This document shows positions 48,485 through 59,096 of a DNA stretch of 64,000 bases, one piece after another. Position numbers and translations under genes: made by a program. Source of the stretch: Marinobacter szutsaonensis. GTDB lineage: Bacteria; Pseudomonadota; Gammaproteobacteria; Pseudomonadales; Oleiphilaceae. Below the pieces are notes generated by a model, which had not been told where the DNA came from, made no database searches, and was given only the letters and a program-made list of their open reading frames with translations. The stretch lies in NCBI RefSeq assembly GCF_039523335.1, contig NZ_BAAAFC010000001.1, positions 620,001 through 684,000 of the forward strand, read 5' to 3'. Numbering within the stretch: the first letter of the stretch is position 1; each line of letters starts with the position of its first letter.

Positions 48485-49870
48485 CCCGCGGCGCCAGGTC
48501 GTGCCTTCCCTGGAATCATCCAGAATAATGCCCTTCTCCGCGAGCTCGTCGCGAATCCGGTCGGCCTCGGCAAAGTTCTTTGCCTTGCGGGCGTCAGCCC
48601 TGGCCTGAATCAGCCCCTCGATTTCCTCAGCGCTCAGCTCGCCCCCGGTATCGGCCTGGAAAAAGGCTTCCGGGTCCTGCTGCAGCAGACCGAGCACAGC
48701 ACCAAGGCGAACGAGGACGGCAGCGCTTTTCTTTGCCTCTTCCTCGTTACCGTCACGACGGTACTGATTGATCTCATTGGCCACACCGTGCAGCACGGCA
48801 ATCGCGCCGGCGGTGTTGAAGTCATCATCCATTACTTCAATAAATCGGCGGTCATGCCCGGTTTCGGGCACGTCCGCTTCCTTCGCCGGGACAATGCCGC
48901 GCAGAGCGTGGTACAGCTTGGTCAGCGTTCGCCCTGCCTCGGCCAGATTGTCTTCCGAGTAGTCCACCTGGCTTCGGTAGTGGCTTGATACCAGGAAGTA
49001 ACGCACGACTTCGGCCGGATACTTGTCCAGAATCTCGCGGATTGTGAAGAAGTTCCCCAGGGATTTGGACATCTTCTCCTTGTTCACGCGAATGGCGCCA
49101 GCGTGCATCCAAGTATGAACGAACTTGTGCCCGGTAGCGCACTCCGACTGGGCGATTTCGTTTTCATGATGCGGAAACAGAAGGTCCGGCCCGCCCCCAT
49201 GGATGTCAAAGGTGTCACCCAGGCACTGGGTCGACATGGCGGAACACTCGATGTGCCAACCCGGACGACCATCACCCCAGGGCGACGGCCAACTGACCTC
49301 GCCCGGCTTGGCCGCTTTCCAGAGCGCAAAGTCAGCCGGGCTGCGTTTGGCTTCCTGGACATCCACCCGGGCGCCAGCCACCAGGTCTTCCAGTTTCTTT
49401 TTACTCAGCTTGCCGTAGTCCGGAAAGGACTCCACCGCGAAGTAAACATCGCCATTATCCGCTGCGTAGGCATGACCACTGGAGACCAGCTTGTGGATCA
49501 TCGCGATGATCTCGTCAATATAGGCAGTGGCCCGGGGCTCCTCGTCCGGAGACAATACGCCGAGTTTGGCCTCATCTTCGTGCATGGCACGGATCATACG
49601 CCCGGTCAGGTCCGAGTAGACCTCGCCATTCTCATCGGCCCGACGCAAGATCTTGTCGTCAATATCGGTGATGTTGCGAACGTAATGAACGTCGTATCCC
49701 CGGTGGCGCAGGTAGCGGGTGATCACATCAAAAGCCACCAGCACCCGGGCGTGGCCCAGGTGACAGTAGTCATACACGGTCATGCCGCAGACATACATGC
49801 GCACCTTGCCCGGTTCGATGGGCCGGAACTCTTCTTTTTTCTGCGTGAGCGTGTTGTAGATTCGGATCAC
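48482..49870 (-). CDS. cysS: Cysteinyl-tRNA synthetase
   Basis: A 462-residue class I synthetase. The zinc-ligand Cys and HIGH-type motif are in [16 protein letters not shown], further zinc ligands lie in HIECSAM and FPHHENE, and the KMSKS loop is KMSKSLGN. The start overlaps the glnS stop by four bases (ATGA), so glnS-cysS form one operon. Confidence 0.97.
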   Translation of the reverse strand: MIRIYNTLTQKKEEFRPIEPGKVRMYVCGMTVYDYCHLGHARVLVAFDVITRYLRHRGYDVHYVRNITDIDDKILRRADENGEVYSDLTGRMIRAMHEDEAKLGVLSPDEEPRATAYIDEIIAMIHKLVSSGHAYAADNGDVYFAVESFPDYGKLSKKKLEDLVAGARVDVQEAKRSPADFALWKAAKPGEVSWPSPWGDGRPGWHIECSAMSTQCLGDTFDIHGGGPDLLFPHHENEIAQSECATGHKFVHTWMHAGAIRVNKEKMSKSLGNFFTIREILDKYPAEVVRYFLVSSHYRSQVDYSEDNLAEAGRTLTKLYHALRGIVPAKEADVPETGHDRRFIEVMDDDFNTAGAIAVLHGVANEINQYRRDGNEEEAKKSAAVLVRLGAVLGLLQQDPEAFFQADTGGELSAEEIEGLIQARADARKAKNFAEADRIRDELAEKGIILDDSREGTTWRRG

Positions 49871-51546
49871 TTGCCCCCCTTACCCCAGGAATCCCGCAGA
49901 GTGACAGTACGGTTGAACACCGGGCGACCCGCGGCAGATGTCTGCTCCTGATCACAGAAGAAATAGCCTTCGCGCTCGAACTGGTACGGCAGATCCGTAC
50001 GCGGGTCCGCCAGGCCTTTTTCGACCCGGGCGCCTTTCAGAACCACCAGGGATTCCGGGTTCAGATGGTCAACGAAATCACCGTCCTTGTCGCTGTCCGG
50101 GGATTCGTGGTTGAACAGGCGATCGTAGACGTTGATATCCGCTTCCACGCTATCTGCGGCGGAGACCCAATGGACTACACCGTTGGGCTTGTAGCCCTCG
50201 GGATTCACGCCGAGGGTATTGGGATCATATTCGCACTTGAGCTCAACGATCTCACCACTGTCGTCGCGGATGATTTCCCGGCAGGTCATGACATAGCCGC
50301 CACGCAGGCGCACCGCCTGATCCGGGGCCAGTCGCTTCCACTTGCGTGGCGGCTCCTCGGCGAAGTCTTCCCGGTCGATGTACAGCACCTGGCTCCAGGT
50401 CACCTCCCGTTCGCCCATATCCGGGTTCTGCGGGTGCACCGGCAGGGTCAGGGTTTCGGTCTTGTCCGCCGGATAGTTGGTAAGCGTGACCTTGAGTGGA
50501 CGCATGACACACATGGCGCGCGGGGCACGGGTGTTCAGATCCTCCCGGATGGCATGCTCCAGCATGCCCACATCCACGGTGCCGCCGGCCTTGTTCACGC
50601 CGATCATGTCGCAGAAACTGCGGATGGATTCCGGGGTATAACCGCGGCGGCGCATGCCGGAGATGGTGGGCATACGGGGGTCGTTCCAGCCCTCCACGTA
50701 GCCTTCGTCCACCAGACGCTTGAGTTTGCGCTTGGAGGTGATGGTGTAGTTCAGGTTCAGCCGGGCAAATTCGATCTGGCGCGGATGACACGGAACGGAA
50801 ATATTGTCCAGCACCCAGTCATACAGCGGCCTGTGGTCCTCGAACTCCAGGGTACACAGGGAGTGGGTAATGCCCTCCAGGGCATCGGAGATCGGGTGGG
50901 TATAGTCGTACATCGGGTAGATGCACCACTTGTCGCCGGTCTGGTGGTGGTCGGCGTAACGGATCCGGTACAGGATCGGATCCCGAAGATTGATGTTCGG
51001 AGACGCCATGTCAATTTTCGCCCGCAGCACCAATTCACCGTTCTGGTACTTGCCGTCCCGCATGTCACGGAACAGCTGCAGGTTTTCCTCCACCGGGCGA
51101 TCGCGGTACGGGCTATTGCGGCCGGGTTCCTTCAGGGAGCCCCGGTACTCGGCCATCTCGTCCGCGGACAACGCACAGACATAGGCCTTGCCGTTGCGGA
51201 TCAGCTCCTCGGCAAAGTCGTAGAGGGCATCGAAGTAGTCGGAGGCATACCGCACCTCACCGGCCCATTCGTAACCAAGCCACTGCACATCCGCCTTGAT
51301 GGCATCGATGTACTCCTGGTTTTCCTTCTCCGGGTTGGTGTCGTCAAACCGCAGGTTGCACTCGCCACCAAAGGTCTCGGCAATACCGAAATTCAGGCAG
51401 ATGGACTTGGCATGACCAATGTGCAGATAGCCGTTCGGCTCCGGCGGAAAACGGGTGACGACCTTGCCGGTGTGCTCACCTTTGGCAATGGCATCTTCGA
51501 TCAGGCTCTGGATAAAGTTGTGGGCTTTCTTCGACTCGGCGCTCAT
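49867..51546 (-). CDS. glnS: Glutaminyl-tRNA synthetase
   Basis: A 559-residue class I synthetase with HIGH motif [15 protein letters not shown] and the KMSKS-equivalent TSKRKLKRL. The C-terminal anticodon-binding barrels are of normal length. I chose MSAESKKAH at 51546; the upstream in-frame Met adds 23 residues not typical for GlnRS and lies upstream of the likely promoter. Confidence 0.97.
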   Translation of the reverse strand: MSAESKKAHNFIQSLIEDAIAKGEHTGKVVTRFPPEPNGYLHIGHAKSICLNFGIAETFGGECNLRFDDTNPEKENQEYIDAIKADVQWLGYEWAGEVRYASDYFDALYDFAEELIRNGKAYVCALSADEMAEYRGSLKEPGRNSPYRDRPVEENLQLFRDMRDGKYQNGELVLRAKIDMASPNINLRDPILYRIRYADHHQTGDKWCIYPMYDYTHPISDALEGITHSLCTLEFEDHRPLYDWVLDNISVPCHPRQIEFARLNLNYTITSKRKLKRLVDEGYVEGWNDPRMPTISGMRRRGYTPESIRSFCDMIGVNKAGGTVDVGMLEHAIREDLNTRAPRAMCVMRPLKVTLTNYPADKTETLTLPVHPQNPDMGEREVTWSQVLYIDREDFAEEPPRKWKRLAPDQAVRLRGGYVMTCREIIRDDSGEIVELKCEYDPNTLGVNPEGYKPNGVVHWVSAADSVEADINVYDRLFNHESPDSDKDGDFVDHLNPESLVVLKGARVEKGLADPRTDLPYQFEREGYFFCDQEQTSAAGRPVFNRTVTLRDSWGKGGK

Positions 51547-51585
51547 ACAATCTCTGTTGGACAGGGGTTGAATCTTAAACCGCGT

Positions 51586-51591
51586 ATTATA
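51586..51591 (-). promoter_or_regulatory. -10 box of glnS-cysS
   Basis: The minus strand reads TATAAT 40 bases upstream of the glnS ATG. No good -35 is present at standard spacing. The 136-base divergent gap also contains TACAAT on the plus strand near 51640, a weak candidate for ppiB. Confidence 0.45.
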
Positions 51592-51682
51592 CTCACAAAT
51601 CCTTTCCGGACTCATGCATAGCGCAAAACTCTTGAGTACAATAGCGCCCTGAAACCTCTATAAACCTGTACAGGAAACCCTG

Positions 51683-52183
51683 ATGATTCTGCTGCAAACC
51701 AATTTCGGTGATATCAAGCTCGAGCTGGACTACGACAAGGCCCCGGAAACCGCCAAAAACTTTGAACAGTATGTTCGTGACGGTTTCTACGACGGACTGA
51801 TCTTTCACCGGGTAATCAGCAACTTCATGATTCAGGGTGGCGGCTTCGAGCCGGGCATGACCCCGCGCAAGACCCGGGAGCCGATCCAGAACGAAGCGGA
51901 CAACGGCCTCAGCAACATGGTTGGCACCGTCGCCATGGCCCGCACCATGGACCCGCATTCCGCCACTGCCCAGTTCTTCATCAACGTGGAGAACAACGGC
52001 TTCCTGGACCACACCGCCAAGAATGCCGAGGGCTGGGGTTACTGCGTATTCGGCAAGGTGGTTGATGGCATGGAGACCGTCAACAAGATCCGTGCCGTAC
52101 GCACCACCATGCGTGCCGGCCACCAGGACGTTCCCGCCGAGGACGTGATCATCGAGAAAGCCGAGGTTCTGGAGGACGCGTGA
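51683..52183 (+). CDS. ppiB: Cytoplasmic cyclophilin-type peptidyl-prolyl isomerase
   Basis: A 166-residue cyclophilin without signal peptide. The active-site pattern is [14 protein letters not shown], then [17 protein letters not shown] and [14 protein letters not shown]. It accelerates proline isomerisation in cytoplasmic proteins. The lpxH start overlaps its stop (GTGA). Confidence 0.96.
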   Translation: MILLQTNFGDIKLELDYDKAPETAKNFEQYVRDGFYDGLIFHRVISNFMIQGGGFEPGMTPRKTREPIQNEADNGLSNMVGTVAMARTMDPHSATAQFFINVENNGFLDHTAKNAEGWGYCVFGKVVDGMETVNKIRAVRTTMRAGHQDVPAEDVIIEKAEVLEDA

Positions 52184-52908
52184 CCACGCTGTTTATCTCC
52201 GATCTGCACCTGGAGGAGTCGCGTCCGGACATCACGGACGCGTTTCTGGCCTTTCTGAAGGACAAGGCCATGGGTGTGGAGCGTTTGTACATCCTGGGGG
52301 ATTTCTTCGAGGCCTGGATCGGCGACGACGAGCGCACGCCCCTGCAGGAAACCGTTGCCGCCGCCCTGAAGGAAGTGAGCGAGAGCGGTACCGACATCTT
52401 CCTGATGCACGGTAACCGGGACTTCCTGATCGGTGAGGATTTCTGTAACCGTGCCGGAGCCACCCTGCTGGATGATCCCACGGTGGTGGATCTTTATGGC
52501 ACCCCCACCCTGCTGATGCACGGCGACAGCCTGTGTACCGCCGACGTGGAGTACCAGAAGTTCCGCGCCAACATGCGCAACCCGCAGTGGCAGCAGATGA
52601 TCCTCGCCCGCCCCCTGGAGGACCGCCAGCAGATGGCCCGGCAGTTACGGGAAATCTCCATGGCGAAGAACCAGGGCAAGGCCGAAACCATCATGGACGT
52701 GACGCCGGAAGAGGTTGTGAAGGAAATGGAGGCCCACAGTGTGCAGCGTCTGATCCATGGCCACACCCACCGGCCGGCTATCCACGACCTTGAAGCCAAC
52801 GGCCAACCCGCAAAACGCATCGTGCTCGGCGATTGGGATCAGCACGTCTGGTGGCTGCGAGTGGACTCCGGCGAGGAGCCGGAACTCCTGAAGTATTCCC
52901 TTGAATGA
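52180..52908 (+). CDS. lpxH: UDP-2,3-diacylglucosamine diphosphatase LpxH
   Basis: A 242-residue calcineurin-type metallophosphatase making lipid X in lipid A synthesis. Metal ligands are in [31 protein letters not shown] and HGHTHRPA. It starts with GTG overlapping the ppiB stop by four bases. The ppiB-lpxH pairing is common in Pseudomonas-like bacteria. Confidence 0.96.
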   Translation: MTTLFISDLHLEESRPDITDAFLAFLKDKAMGVERLYILGDFFEAWIGDDERTPLQETVAAALKEVSESGTDIFLMHGNRDFLIGEDFCNRAGATLLDDPTVVDLYGTPTLLMHGDSLCTADVEYQKFRANMRNPQWQQMILARPLEDRQQMARQLREISMAKNQGKAETIMDVTPEEVVKEMEAHSVQRLIHGHTHRPAIHDLEANGQPAKRIVLGDWDQHVWWLRVDSGEEPELLKYSLE

Positions 52909-52910
52909 AA

Positions 52911-52936
52911 AAAAGCCGGGCAAATGCCCGGCTTTT
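52911..52936. terminator. Bidirectional terminator between lpxH and aapP
   Basis: AAAA-GCCGGGC-AAAT-GCCCGGC-TTTT. The A-run on the left extends to seven bases (from 52908), so the minus-strand transcript of aap also ends in a T-run. Confidence 0.9.
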
Positions 52937-52941
52937 ACGTA

Positions 52942-53748
52942 TCAGTGCTGCAGTATCTGCTGGAGGAATTTCTGGGTTCTGGGCTCCCTGGGGTTGCTGA
53001 AGAATTCGTGAGGCGGTGCCTCCTCCACAATCTCTCCTCCATCCATGAAAATAACCCGATCGGCAACGGTCTTGGCAAAGCCCATTTCATGGGTAACGCA
53101 AATCATGGTCATGCCGCTACCGGCCAGTTCGATCATGACGTCGAGCACTTCCTTGATCATTTCAGGGTCCAGTGCGGAGGTCGGCTCATCAAACAGCATA
53201 ATTTTGGGTTTCATGCATAGCGCGCGAGCAATGGCCACCCGTTGCTGCTGGCCCCCGGACAACTGCCCCGGGTACTTGTTGGCCTGATCGGGGATTTTTA
53301 CCCGCTCAAGGTATTCCATCGCGGTGGCCTCGGCCTCCTTGCGGGGAATTTTCCGCACCCAGATCGGAGACAGGCAGCAGTTCTCGAGCACCGTCAGGTG
53401 CGGGAACAGGTTGAAGTGCTGGAAAACCATGCCGACTTCCCGCCGAACGGTGTCGATCTGGCGGACATCGTCAGTCAGTTCCACATCATCAACGATGATC
53501 TTGCCCTGCTGGTGCTCTTCGAGACGATTGATGCAGCGTATGAACGTCGATTTTCCGGAACCGGATGGTCCGCAGATGACAATACGCTCCCCCTGTCTGA
53601 CCGTCAGATTCAGATCCTGTAGGACATGAAAATCACCGTACCATTTGTGCATGTGTTCCACCCGGATTATATCGGGCTTGCCTTCCTCGCTGGCAGAAGG
53701 AGACTGAGTTTCGGGAATTTGGGTTTGTTCTGTCATTGAGTTACCCAT
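52942..53748 (-). CDS. aapP: Amino-acid ABC transporter ATP-binding protein AapP
   Basis: A 268-residue polar-amino-acid ATPase with Walker [11 protein letters not shown]-loop [12 protein letters not shown], signature LSGGQQQR, Walker [13 protein letters not shown] and switch CVTHEMGFA. The start overlaps the aapM stop by one base (TGATG); MTEQTQI at 53736 is an alternative start. It is the last gene of aapJQMP. Confidence 0.94.
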   Translation of the reverse strand: MGNSMTEQTQIPETQSPSASEEGKPDIIRVEHMHKWYGDFHVLQDLNLTVRQGERIVICGPSGSGKSTFIRCINRLEEHQQGKIIVDDVELTDDVRQIDTVRREVGMVFQHFNLFPHLTVLENCCLSPIWVRKIPRKEAEATAMEYLERVKIPDQANKYPGQLSGGQQQRVAIARALCMKPKIMLFDEPTSALDPEMIKEVLDVMIELAGSGMTMICVTHEMGFAKTVADRVIFMDGGEIVEEAPPHEFFSNPREPRTQKFLQQILQH

Positions 53749-54836
53749 CAGGTTTTGTGACCGGTATCGAGTTTACGTTCGAGGTTCTGGCTGTAACGGG
53801 ATATACCGAAGCAGAAGACCCAGAAACAGAAGGCGACGAAGACATACCCCTCCACCGCAACGTTCTGCCAGGCCGGGTCTGTCACTGTGGACTGAACGGT
53901 GCCAAGCACATCGAACAGCCCGATGATCAGCACCAGCGTGGTGTCCTTGAACAGTGAAATGAAAGTGTTCACGATGCCCGGAATAACGAATTTCAGTGCC
54001 TGCGGCAGAATAATCAGGCCCATTTTTTTCCAATAGCCCAGACCCAGTGCACTGGCTGCCTCGTACTGCCCCCGTGGGATTGCCTGCAGACCGCCACGAA
54101 TGACTTCTGCCATGTAGGCCGATTGCCAGAGCGTAATCCCGATCAAGGCTCGGAGCAGTTTTTCAAAGTTCATGCCGTCCGGCAGGAACAGCGGCAGCAT
54201 GACCGAGGCCATGAAAAGTACGGTGATGAGCGGAACCGCCCGCCAGACTTCGATGAACACCACACACAGGCCGCGGATAATCGGCATGTCGGACCGACGC
54301 CCCAGCGCCAGCAGAATCCCGATCGGCAGTGAGGCCAGGATCCCGATGTAAGCAAGGATGAGGGTGAGCATCAGGCCACCCCACTTGGTGCTTTCGACCG
54401 GCTCCAGTCCCAGCAGGCCACCCGGAATCAGGAAGTAGCCAATGATTGGCAGCCCGGTAATTCCGAACAGCCCCAGCCATTTCCGGCCCGGAAAGCGCTC
54501 AATGAACTGGGGTACAAAGGCAACGGCTAGCAGCAGGAACATCGCATCCACTCGCCATTGCAGTTCGTCCGGATAAAATCCGTAGATGAAGAAATTCAGA
54601 CGCTGACTGACAAACAGCCAGCAAGCGCCCGCCCCGGTGCAGTCGCCGGGCTCGCTGCCTTTGAAATTGGCATCCAGAAAAACCCAGTTCAGCAACGGTC
54701 CGACACTGGTCACAATCAGGTAACCGACCAACAGGGTCAGCAGAGAGTTATACCAGGTTGAAAAAAGATGCTGACGCATCCAGGAAATCGGACCGAGCGT
54801 TTTTTTGGGTGGTTTCATTGTTGACTCAGCCATCAT
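53748..54836 (-). CDS. aapM: Amino-acid ABC transporter permease AapM
   Basis: A 362-residue HisM-type permease. The EAA-type loop is [29 protein letters not shown]-terminal extra helices before the core are usual for the AapQ/AapM pair. The start overlaps the aapQ stop by four bases. It forms the channel with AapQ. Confidence 0.93.
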   Translation of the reverse strand: MMAESTMKPPKKTLGPISWMRQHLFSTWYNSLLTLLVGYLIVTSVGPLLNWVFLDANFKGSEPGDCTGAGACWLFVSQRLNFFIYGFYPDELQWRVDAMFLLLAVAFVPQFIERFPGRKWLGLFGITGLPIIGYFLIPGGLLGLEPVESTKWGGLMLTLILAYIGILASLPIGILLALGRRSDMPIIRGLCVVFIEVWRAVPLITVLFMASVMLPLFLPDGMNFEKLLRALIGITLWQSAYMAEVIRGGLQAIPRGQYEAASALGLGYWKKMGLIILPQALKFVIPGIVNTFISLFKDTTLVLIIGLFDVLGTVQSTVTDPAWQNVAVEGYVFVAFCFWVFCFGISRYSQNLERKLDTGHKT

Positions 54837-56023
54837 CGCTCCTTAATCGCCACGGCCCGGTTGTAGATATTCATGAACAGGGAGATCAGCAGACTGATGG
54901 TGAGATATACCGCCATCGTAATCGCCACGACCTCGACCGCCTGTCCTGTCTGGTTCAGGGTCGTTCCCATGAATACCGCGACGAGATCGGGATAACCGAT
55001 CGCGGTCGCGAGCGATGAGTTCTTTACCAGGTTGAGGTACTGGCTGGTCAGTGGTGGGATGATCACCCGCATGGCCTGGGGAATGACAACCAGCCGCAGG
55101 CTCAGGCCATTGGGAAGCCCCAATGCCTTGGCCGCTTCTGTCTGGCCCTTACTGACCGACAGAATCCCGGAACGCACGATCTCTGCAATGAAACTGGCGG
55201 TGTACAAAGAGAGTGCAATCCAGAGTGCCGCCAACTCTGGAATCAGCGTAATACCACCGCCGAAGTTGAAACCCTTCAGGGCCGGGATGTCCCATTCCAG
55301 AGGCTGACCGGCGCTGGCGTATGCCACAACCGGCAGCAACACCATTATGGCGGCGCCGACCTTGAACGTGGGGAATATCTCGCCGGTGGCCAACTGACGT
55401 TTCCTGGCCCAGGTTTTCAGCCCGGCCACCGCCGCAATCGCTATGATAATGGCAGCCCAGACGAGTCCGAAGCCGTCCTGCGTCAATGGTTCCGGCAGAT
55501 ACAGCCCCCGGTTGTTCAGGAACACAGCGCCACCCACATCAACACTCTGACGAGGTGACGGAAGGTTGCTGAGGACCGCGAAGTACCAGAAAAAGATCTG
55601 TAGCAGCAGCGGGATGTTACGAATGACTTCGATATACACCAGAGAGATCTTGGCTACCAGCCAGTTATTGGATAGCCGGGCGACACCAATAATGAAGCCA
55701 AGAATTGTCGCCGCTACGATTCCCATGGCGGAGACCAACAGGGTGTTGGTAAGCCCTACCCAAAAGGTGCGCCCGTATGACATCGTCGCGTCATAAGGCA
55801 CCAAGTGCATGATGATGGCAAAGCCTGCGGATTCGTCGAGGAATCCGAAACCAGTGCTGATTCCCCGGCTCTCCATGTTGGAGAGCGTATTGTCGACAAG
55901 CGTCCAGCCACCCCAGGCGACAAGAGCAATGGCGACAATCTGGAAAAAAATGGATCGAACCCGTGGGTCGTACCAGGGCCTGGGCCCGGCCGGACTCGAT
56001 TGTGTCGTTTGTTTTTTCATCAA
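54833..56023 (-). CDS. aapQ: Amino-acid ABC transporter permease AapQ
   Basis: A 396-residue HisM-type permease with about eight helices. The EAA loop is FIAEIVRSGILSVSKGQTEAAKALGLP. A cluster of extra hydrophobic segments separates the two halves, typical of AapQ. It is preceded by a strong hairpin after aapJ, which probably lowers its expression relative to the binding protein. Confidence 0.93.
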   Translation of the reverse strand: MMKKQTTQSSPAGPRPWYDPRVRSIFFQIVAIALVAWGGWTLVDNTLSNMESRGISTGFGFLDESAGFAIIMHLVPYDATMSYGRTFWVGLTNTLLVSAMGIVAATILGFIIGVARLSNNWLVAKISLVYIEVIRNIPLLLQIFFWYFAVLSNLPSPRQSVDVGGAVFLNNRGLYLPEPLTQDGFGLVWAAIIIAIAAVAGLKTWARKRQLATGEIFPTFKVGAAIMVLLPVVAYASAGQPLEWDIPALKGFNFGGGITLIPELAALWIALSLYTASFIAEIVRSGILSVSKGQTEAAKALGLPNGLSLRLVVIPQAMRVIIPPLTSQYLNLVKNSSLATAIGYPDLVAVFMGTTLNQTGQAVEVVAITMAVYLTISLLISLFMNIYNRAVAIKER

Positions 56024-56067
56024 GTTTCCCCGAAAGCTTCCCTGCTTTTTACTCGTCAGAGATAACG

Positions 56068-56093
56068 CGGGGGCGCCTCGATTGGCGCCCCCG
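56068..56093 (-). terminator. Intercistronic hairpin between aapJ and aapQ
   Basis: CGGGGGCGCC-TCGATT-GGCGCCCCCG, a perfect 10-bp GC stem with a 6-base loop and no T-run. It probably acts as a partial terminator or as a 3' stabiliser of aapJ mRNA. Confidence 0.7.
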
Positions 56094-56108
56094 GCATGCT
56101 TTCAGGTA

Positions 56109-57134
56109 TTAACGAACCGGCGGTGCGTAGAGGATGCCGCCGTCGGTCCAGAGCGCGTTGATGCCACGATCAAGACCCAGCGGGGTGTCGGGCCCCACAT
56201 TGCGAGCATACATCTCGCCGTAGTTGCCAACGCTCTTGATGATCTCGTATCCGAAATCATCCGGGAGGCCGAGCTTTGCGCCCATATCTCCGTCGGTACC
56301 CAACAAACGCTGAACATTGGGGTTATCTGACTTCAGCATGTCATCAACATTGGCACTGGTTACACCCAGCTCTTCAGCGTTGATCTGAACCGCGAGAACC
56401 CATTTCACGATATTGAACCACTGGTCGTCACCCTGACGGACAACGGGGCCCAGCGGCTCTTTGGAAATGGTGTTCGGCAGGATCTTCGCGGAATCGGGAT
56501 CAGCCAGCTTTGAACGCAGTGCTGCCAACTGGGAACGGTCGGAAGTCAGCACATCACAACGACCTGCCGAAAACCCCTGTACTGTTTGTTCAGAGGTATC
56601 GAATACGATTGGCTTGAAGTCCATGCCCTTGGCACGGAAATAGTCCGACAGGTTCAGCTCGGTGGTCGTGCCGGACTGGATACAAATGGTCGCGCCGCTC
56701 AGCTGGGTTGCATCGTCGACACCGATACCTTTGTTGATCAGGAACCCCTGACCATCATAGTAATTGACGCCTGCGAAGTTGAGGCCGAGGGAGGCATCCC
56801 GGGTCAGCGTCCATGTGGTGTTGCGCGACAGCATGTCAATTTCGCCGGATTGCAGAGCAGTAAAACGCTCTTTGGCAGTCAGGGGGGTAAATTCAACGGC
56901 TTTTGCATCAGCAAAGACCGCAGCAGCCACCGCCCGACAGGTATCCACGTCAATACCGGTCCAGTTACCGTCTTGATCCGGTTGACTGAAGCCCGGCAGA
57001 CCGTTGGTTACACCACACTGGAGGTGGCCTTTTTCTTTAACGGCATCGAGGGTTGAGGCGGCGAAGGCGTGGGAGGAAGCAAGCGTACTGATAACTAGTG
57101 CTGCACCTGCAGCAATCGATCGGACTTTGAGCAT
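56109..57134 (-). CDS. aapJ: General L-amino-acid binding protein AapJ
   Basis: A 341-residue periplasmic binding protein with signal peptide (cleavage after HAFA). The family-3 solute-binding pattern is present: GHLQCGVTNGLPGFS, GIDVDTCRAVAAAVF, LTAKERFTALQSGEIDML and RNTTWTLTRD. It delivers a broad range of L-amino acids to AapQMP. A sigma-54-type promoter lies 48 bases upstream, so nitrogen control is likely. Confidence 0.94.
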   Translation of the reverse strand: MLKVRSIAAGAALVISTLASSHAFAASTLDAVKEKGHLQCGVTNGLPGFSQPDQDGNWTGIDVDTCRAVAAAVFADAKAVEFTPLTAKERFTALQSGEIDMLSRNTTWTLTRDASLGLNFAGVNYYDGQGFLINKGIGVDDATQLSGATICIQSGTTTELNLSDYFRAKGMDFKPIVFDTSEQTVQGFSAGRCDVLTSDRSQLAALRSKLADPDSAKILPNTISKEPLGPVVRQGDDQWFNIVKWVLAVQINAEELGVTSANVDDMLKSDNPNVQRLLGTDGDMGAKLGLPDDFGYEIIKSVGNYGEMYARNVGPDTPLGLDRGINALWTDGGILYAPPVR

Positions 57135-57181
57135 TCTTTCATCTCCGAAGTTTCAGGTGTTGAGATCAACATGGACCAAGC

Positions 57182-57198
57182 AGCAATTACCGAGCCAA
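57182..57198 (-). promoter_or_regulatory. Sigma-54 (RpoN) promoter of aapJQMP
   Basis: The minus strand reads TTGGCTCGGTAATTGCT. GG (-24) and GC (-12) are ten bases apart, and it matches YTGGCACG-N4-TTGCW at all but one position. It lies 48 bases upstream of the aapJ ATG. Confidence 0.7.
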
Positions 57199-57295
57199 AA
57201 CGACACAACACCTTGATTTTTTTATATTTATTTCCAGAAAACTTCCCCAGAATTGAAGCGCTGGGACAGAATCGCCATACCCGTCGTATCAAAAC

Positions 57296-57320
57296 GGAGC
57301 AGACCCTATCTTCGTGCTCC
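57296..57320. promoter_or_regulatory. Dyad upstream of the aap promoter, possible activator site
   Basis: GGAGCA (57296-57301) and TGCTCC (57315-57320) are separated by 13 bases, about 100 bases upstream of the sigma-54 box, where an enhancer-binding activator such as NtrC would bind. The match to an NtrC site is only partial. The rest of this 251-base gap is AT-rich without further features. Confidence 0.3.
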
Positions 57321-57385
57321 AGACTGGGGCAATCATCTCAAAGCGTAGAACATTCTTAGCAAAATCAAATATTATTTGAACAAAA

Positions 57386-58285
57386 TTATGTGCCTTCGGG
57401 TGTTTCGGAGGGTTCCCGGTAGGTATCCAGCCTGCGCAACCATCCCGGCAACCATCGCTCCCGCTCGATGGGGTTGTCGGCGTTCAGGGCCCGACGGGTG
57501 AGCACGTCACCCGCTGCCTCCCGAAAGGCCGCGAGCGATGTCTGATCCGGTTCGGTTTTCATGCTCAGCAGCACCTGCAACAAACCCCAGCCTTCACCCT
57601 GGTATCGTTCAGTCTCTGCCAGCCCCTCTCCCTTGAAGTTCACATAATCCATCAGGGCGTAAACGCCTCCCGGCGTTGAACTTAAATCCGCGAGTATCGC
57701 ACGTACTTCCTCACGGTGGTCCTGGGGGGCCGCTTGAATGACCTTGTCCATAGACTCCCTGGCCCGGCGGAAAATGAACTCCGCCTGCAACCCCTGAGTG
57801 CCGGCCAGGAACTCACGGAGCTCCGCAACACGGGTGGAATCCTCGGTCAACAGAAATGCCTGCCGGTTCGGCCAGGGCGCGTCGAATGGCTCAAGATTTA
57901 CCAGCCAGTCCGGCACCGATGCCTGGCGCTGAGTCATGTACTGGATAAGCTTGGGGAAGCTCTCAACGAACCGACCGTCCACTCCCTCCGGGTACCAGAT
58001 AAAGTGCCCGATGCCCAGAGACGGAAAAGCCTCACCCTCATTCCAGTGGACCAGGCACTGTAGCTTGCCGGCACACTCATTCTGGAAAATTTTCTGGCCG
58101 ACCCAGTCCATCTGGGCAGGTTTGAGGGCGAGGGAAATATCTGCGCCCGATGCAGGTTCGGCAGTTCCGGCCTCCTCGGTTCGCTGGCCGGATTCAGCGG
58201 TCTCCTCGTTTTGCTGCCCGGGATCACAGCCTGCCAGCAAAACGGAGGAGACAAGCAAAATCAGTGGGAAGAATCCTTTAACCAA
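57386..58285 (-). CDS. Unrecognised lipoprotein, translationally coupled to peroxiredoxin
   Basis: A 299-residue predicted lipoprotein with lipobox LLAGC (Cys20), an acidic Glu/Thr/Gly linker to about residue 50, then a conserved-looking domain beginning KIFQNECAGKLQCLVHWNEGEAF and SLGIGHFIWYP. The NEC...WN.GE...GIGH pattern faintly recalls lysozyme-type hydrolases, but I cannot assign a family. The start is TTG at 58285: the preceding in-frame codon is TGA, and GAGG lies seven bases before it, inside the last codons of the peroxiredoxin gene. The 25-base overlap implies coupled translation. Confidence 0.75.
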   Translation of the reverse strand: MVKGFFPLILLVSSVLLAGCDPGQQNEETAESGQRTEEAGTAEPASGADISLALKPAQMDWVGQKIFQNECAGKLQCLVHWNEGEAFPSLGIGHFIWYPEGVDGRFVESFPKLIQYMTQRQASVPDWLVNLEPFDAPWPNRQAFLLTEDSTRVAELREFLAGTQGLQAEFIFRRARESMDKVIQAAPQDHREEVRAILADLSSTPGGVYALMDYVNFKGEGLAETERYQGEGWGLLQVLLSMKTEPDQTSLAAFREAAGDVLTRRALNADNPIERERWLPGWLRRLDTYREPSETPEGT

Positions 58286-58812
58286 TCAATCACCTCATAG
58301 ACATGATCATCCGGCGGAAACACCGGATAGAACACCTTCTGGATTTCGCCATTTTTGGCAATGAGCGTGACGCGCTTGTTCAGGGTCACGCCTTCAACGG
58401 TAAACAGGGGAAGCTCCAGCGCCCGTGCCAATTCCAGACTCTCATCACTCAGCAGTTCAAAGGAGATACCGAGCCGTTCCACCGCCTCCTGCTGATACCC
58501 GGAATCCTGGGTGCTGACACCAAACACCTGTACCCCCAGATCAGTCATTTCCTTGTGATGATCCCGGAAGGCGCAGGCTTGGGGCGTGCAGCCGAGTGCT
58601 CCAGGAATCTGGGCCCAGCCGTCCGGCGATGGGCGGTCCGGGCGACCGGTACGGGGATAGAAGTAGAGCACAACGGTGCCCGCCAGGCTGCCAATACTGA
58701 CCGCGCGCCCTTCGGAGCTGGTCAGCGTGACGTTCGGCAGAGCCTGCCCTTGCAGGTGATCACAGGCACCATCGTCCGTCGGCGCCGGGGTATTTTCAGG
58801 GATGCTTGTCAT
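58261..58812 (-). CDS. Peroxiredoxin (BCP/AhpC-TSA family) with an insertion before the active site
   Basis: A 183-residue thiol peroxidase. The peroxidatic Cys75 and a second Cys80 lie in GCTPQACAFRD, the C-x4-C spacing of BCP-type enzymes. Between the strand VVLYFYPRTGRP and the active site lies an insertion of about 15 residues (DRPSPDGWAQIPGAL), seen in a subgroup of this family. MTSIPEN at 58812 is chosen because AGGAG lies just upstream. It reduces hydroperoxides in the cytoplasm. Confidence 0.88.
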   Translation of the reverse strand: MTSIPENTPAPTDDGACDHLQGQALPNVTLTSSEGRAVSIGSLAGTVVLYFYPRTGRPDRPSPDGWAQIPGALGCTPQACAFRDHHKEMTDLGVQVFGVSTQDSGYQQEAVERLGISFELLSDESLELARALELPLFTVEGVTLNKRVTLIAKNGEIQKVFYPVFPPDDHVYEVIDWLKDSSH

Positions 58813-59096
58813 GGTTGTTGTCTCCTGTGGCATGAATCCCGTTATACCACCCTCGCCGATGTTTGGTTCATCGGACATCAGTATGAATCACCCGGCGATC
58901 CGGTGTAATGACCAGGCACTTAACATTTTTTCAGATTCCGGCTGACGCCCGGAAAGTGACTTACCAGTTTTTCTGTGAAGTGTTTCAAAGAGTTACGAAT
59001 GTATTACCGATTTATGCTGCTTGCTTATATAGAGTCACCGCTCCGGAATTGGCCACAGGCCAGTCTGGACGTCAAAAAACAGAAAAAGGATGCAGT

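Noticed and set aside
50065..51621. Long open frame (518 codons) antisense to glnS
   Set aside because: GlnRS on the other strand has complete motifs; the antisense frame has no family features and is expected in GC-rich DNA.
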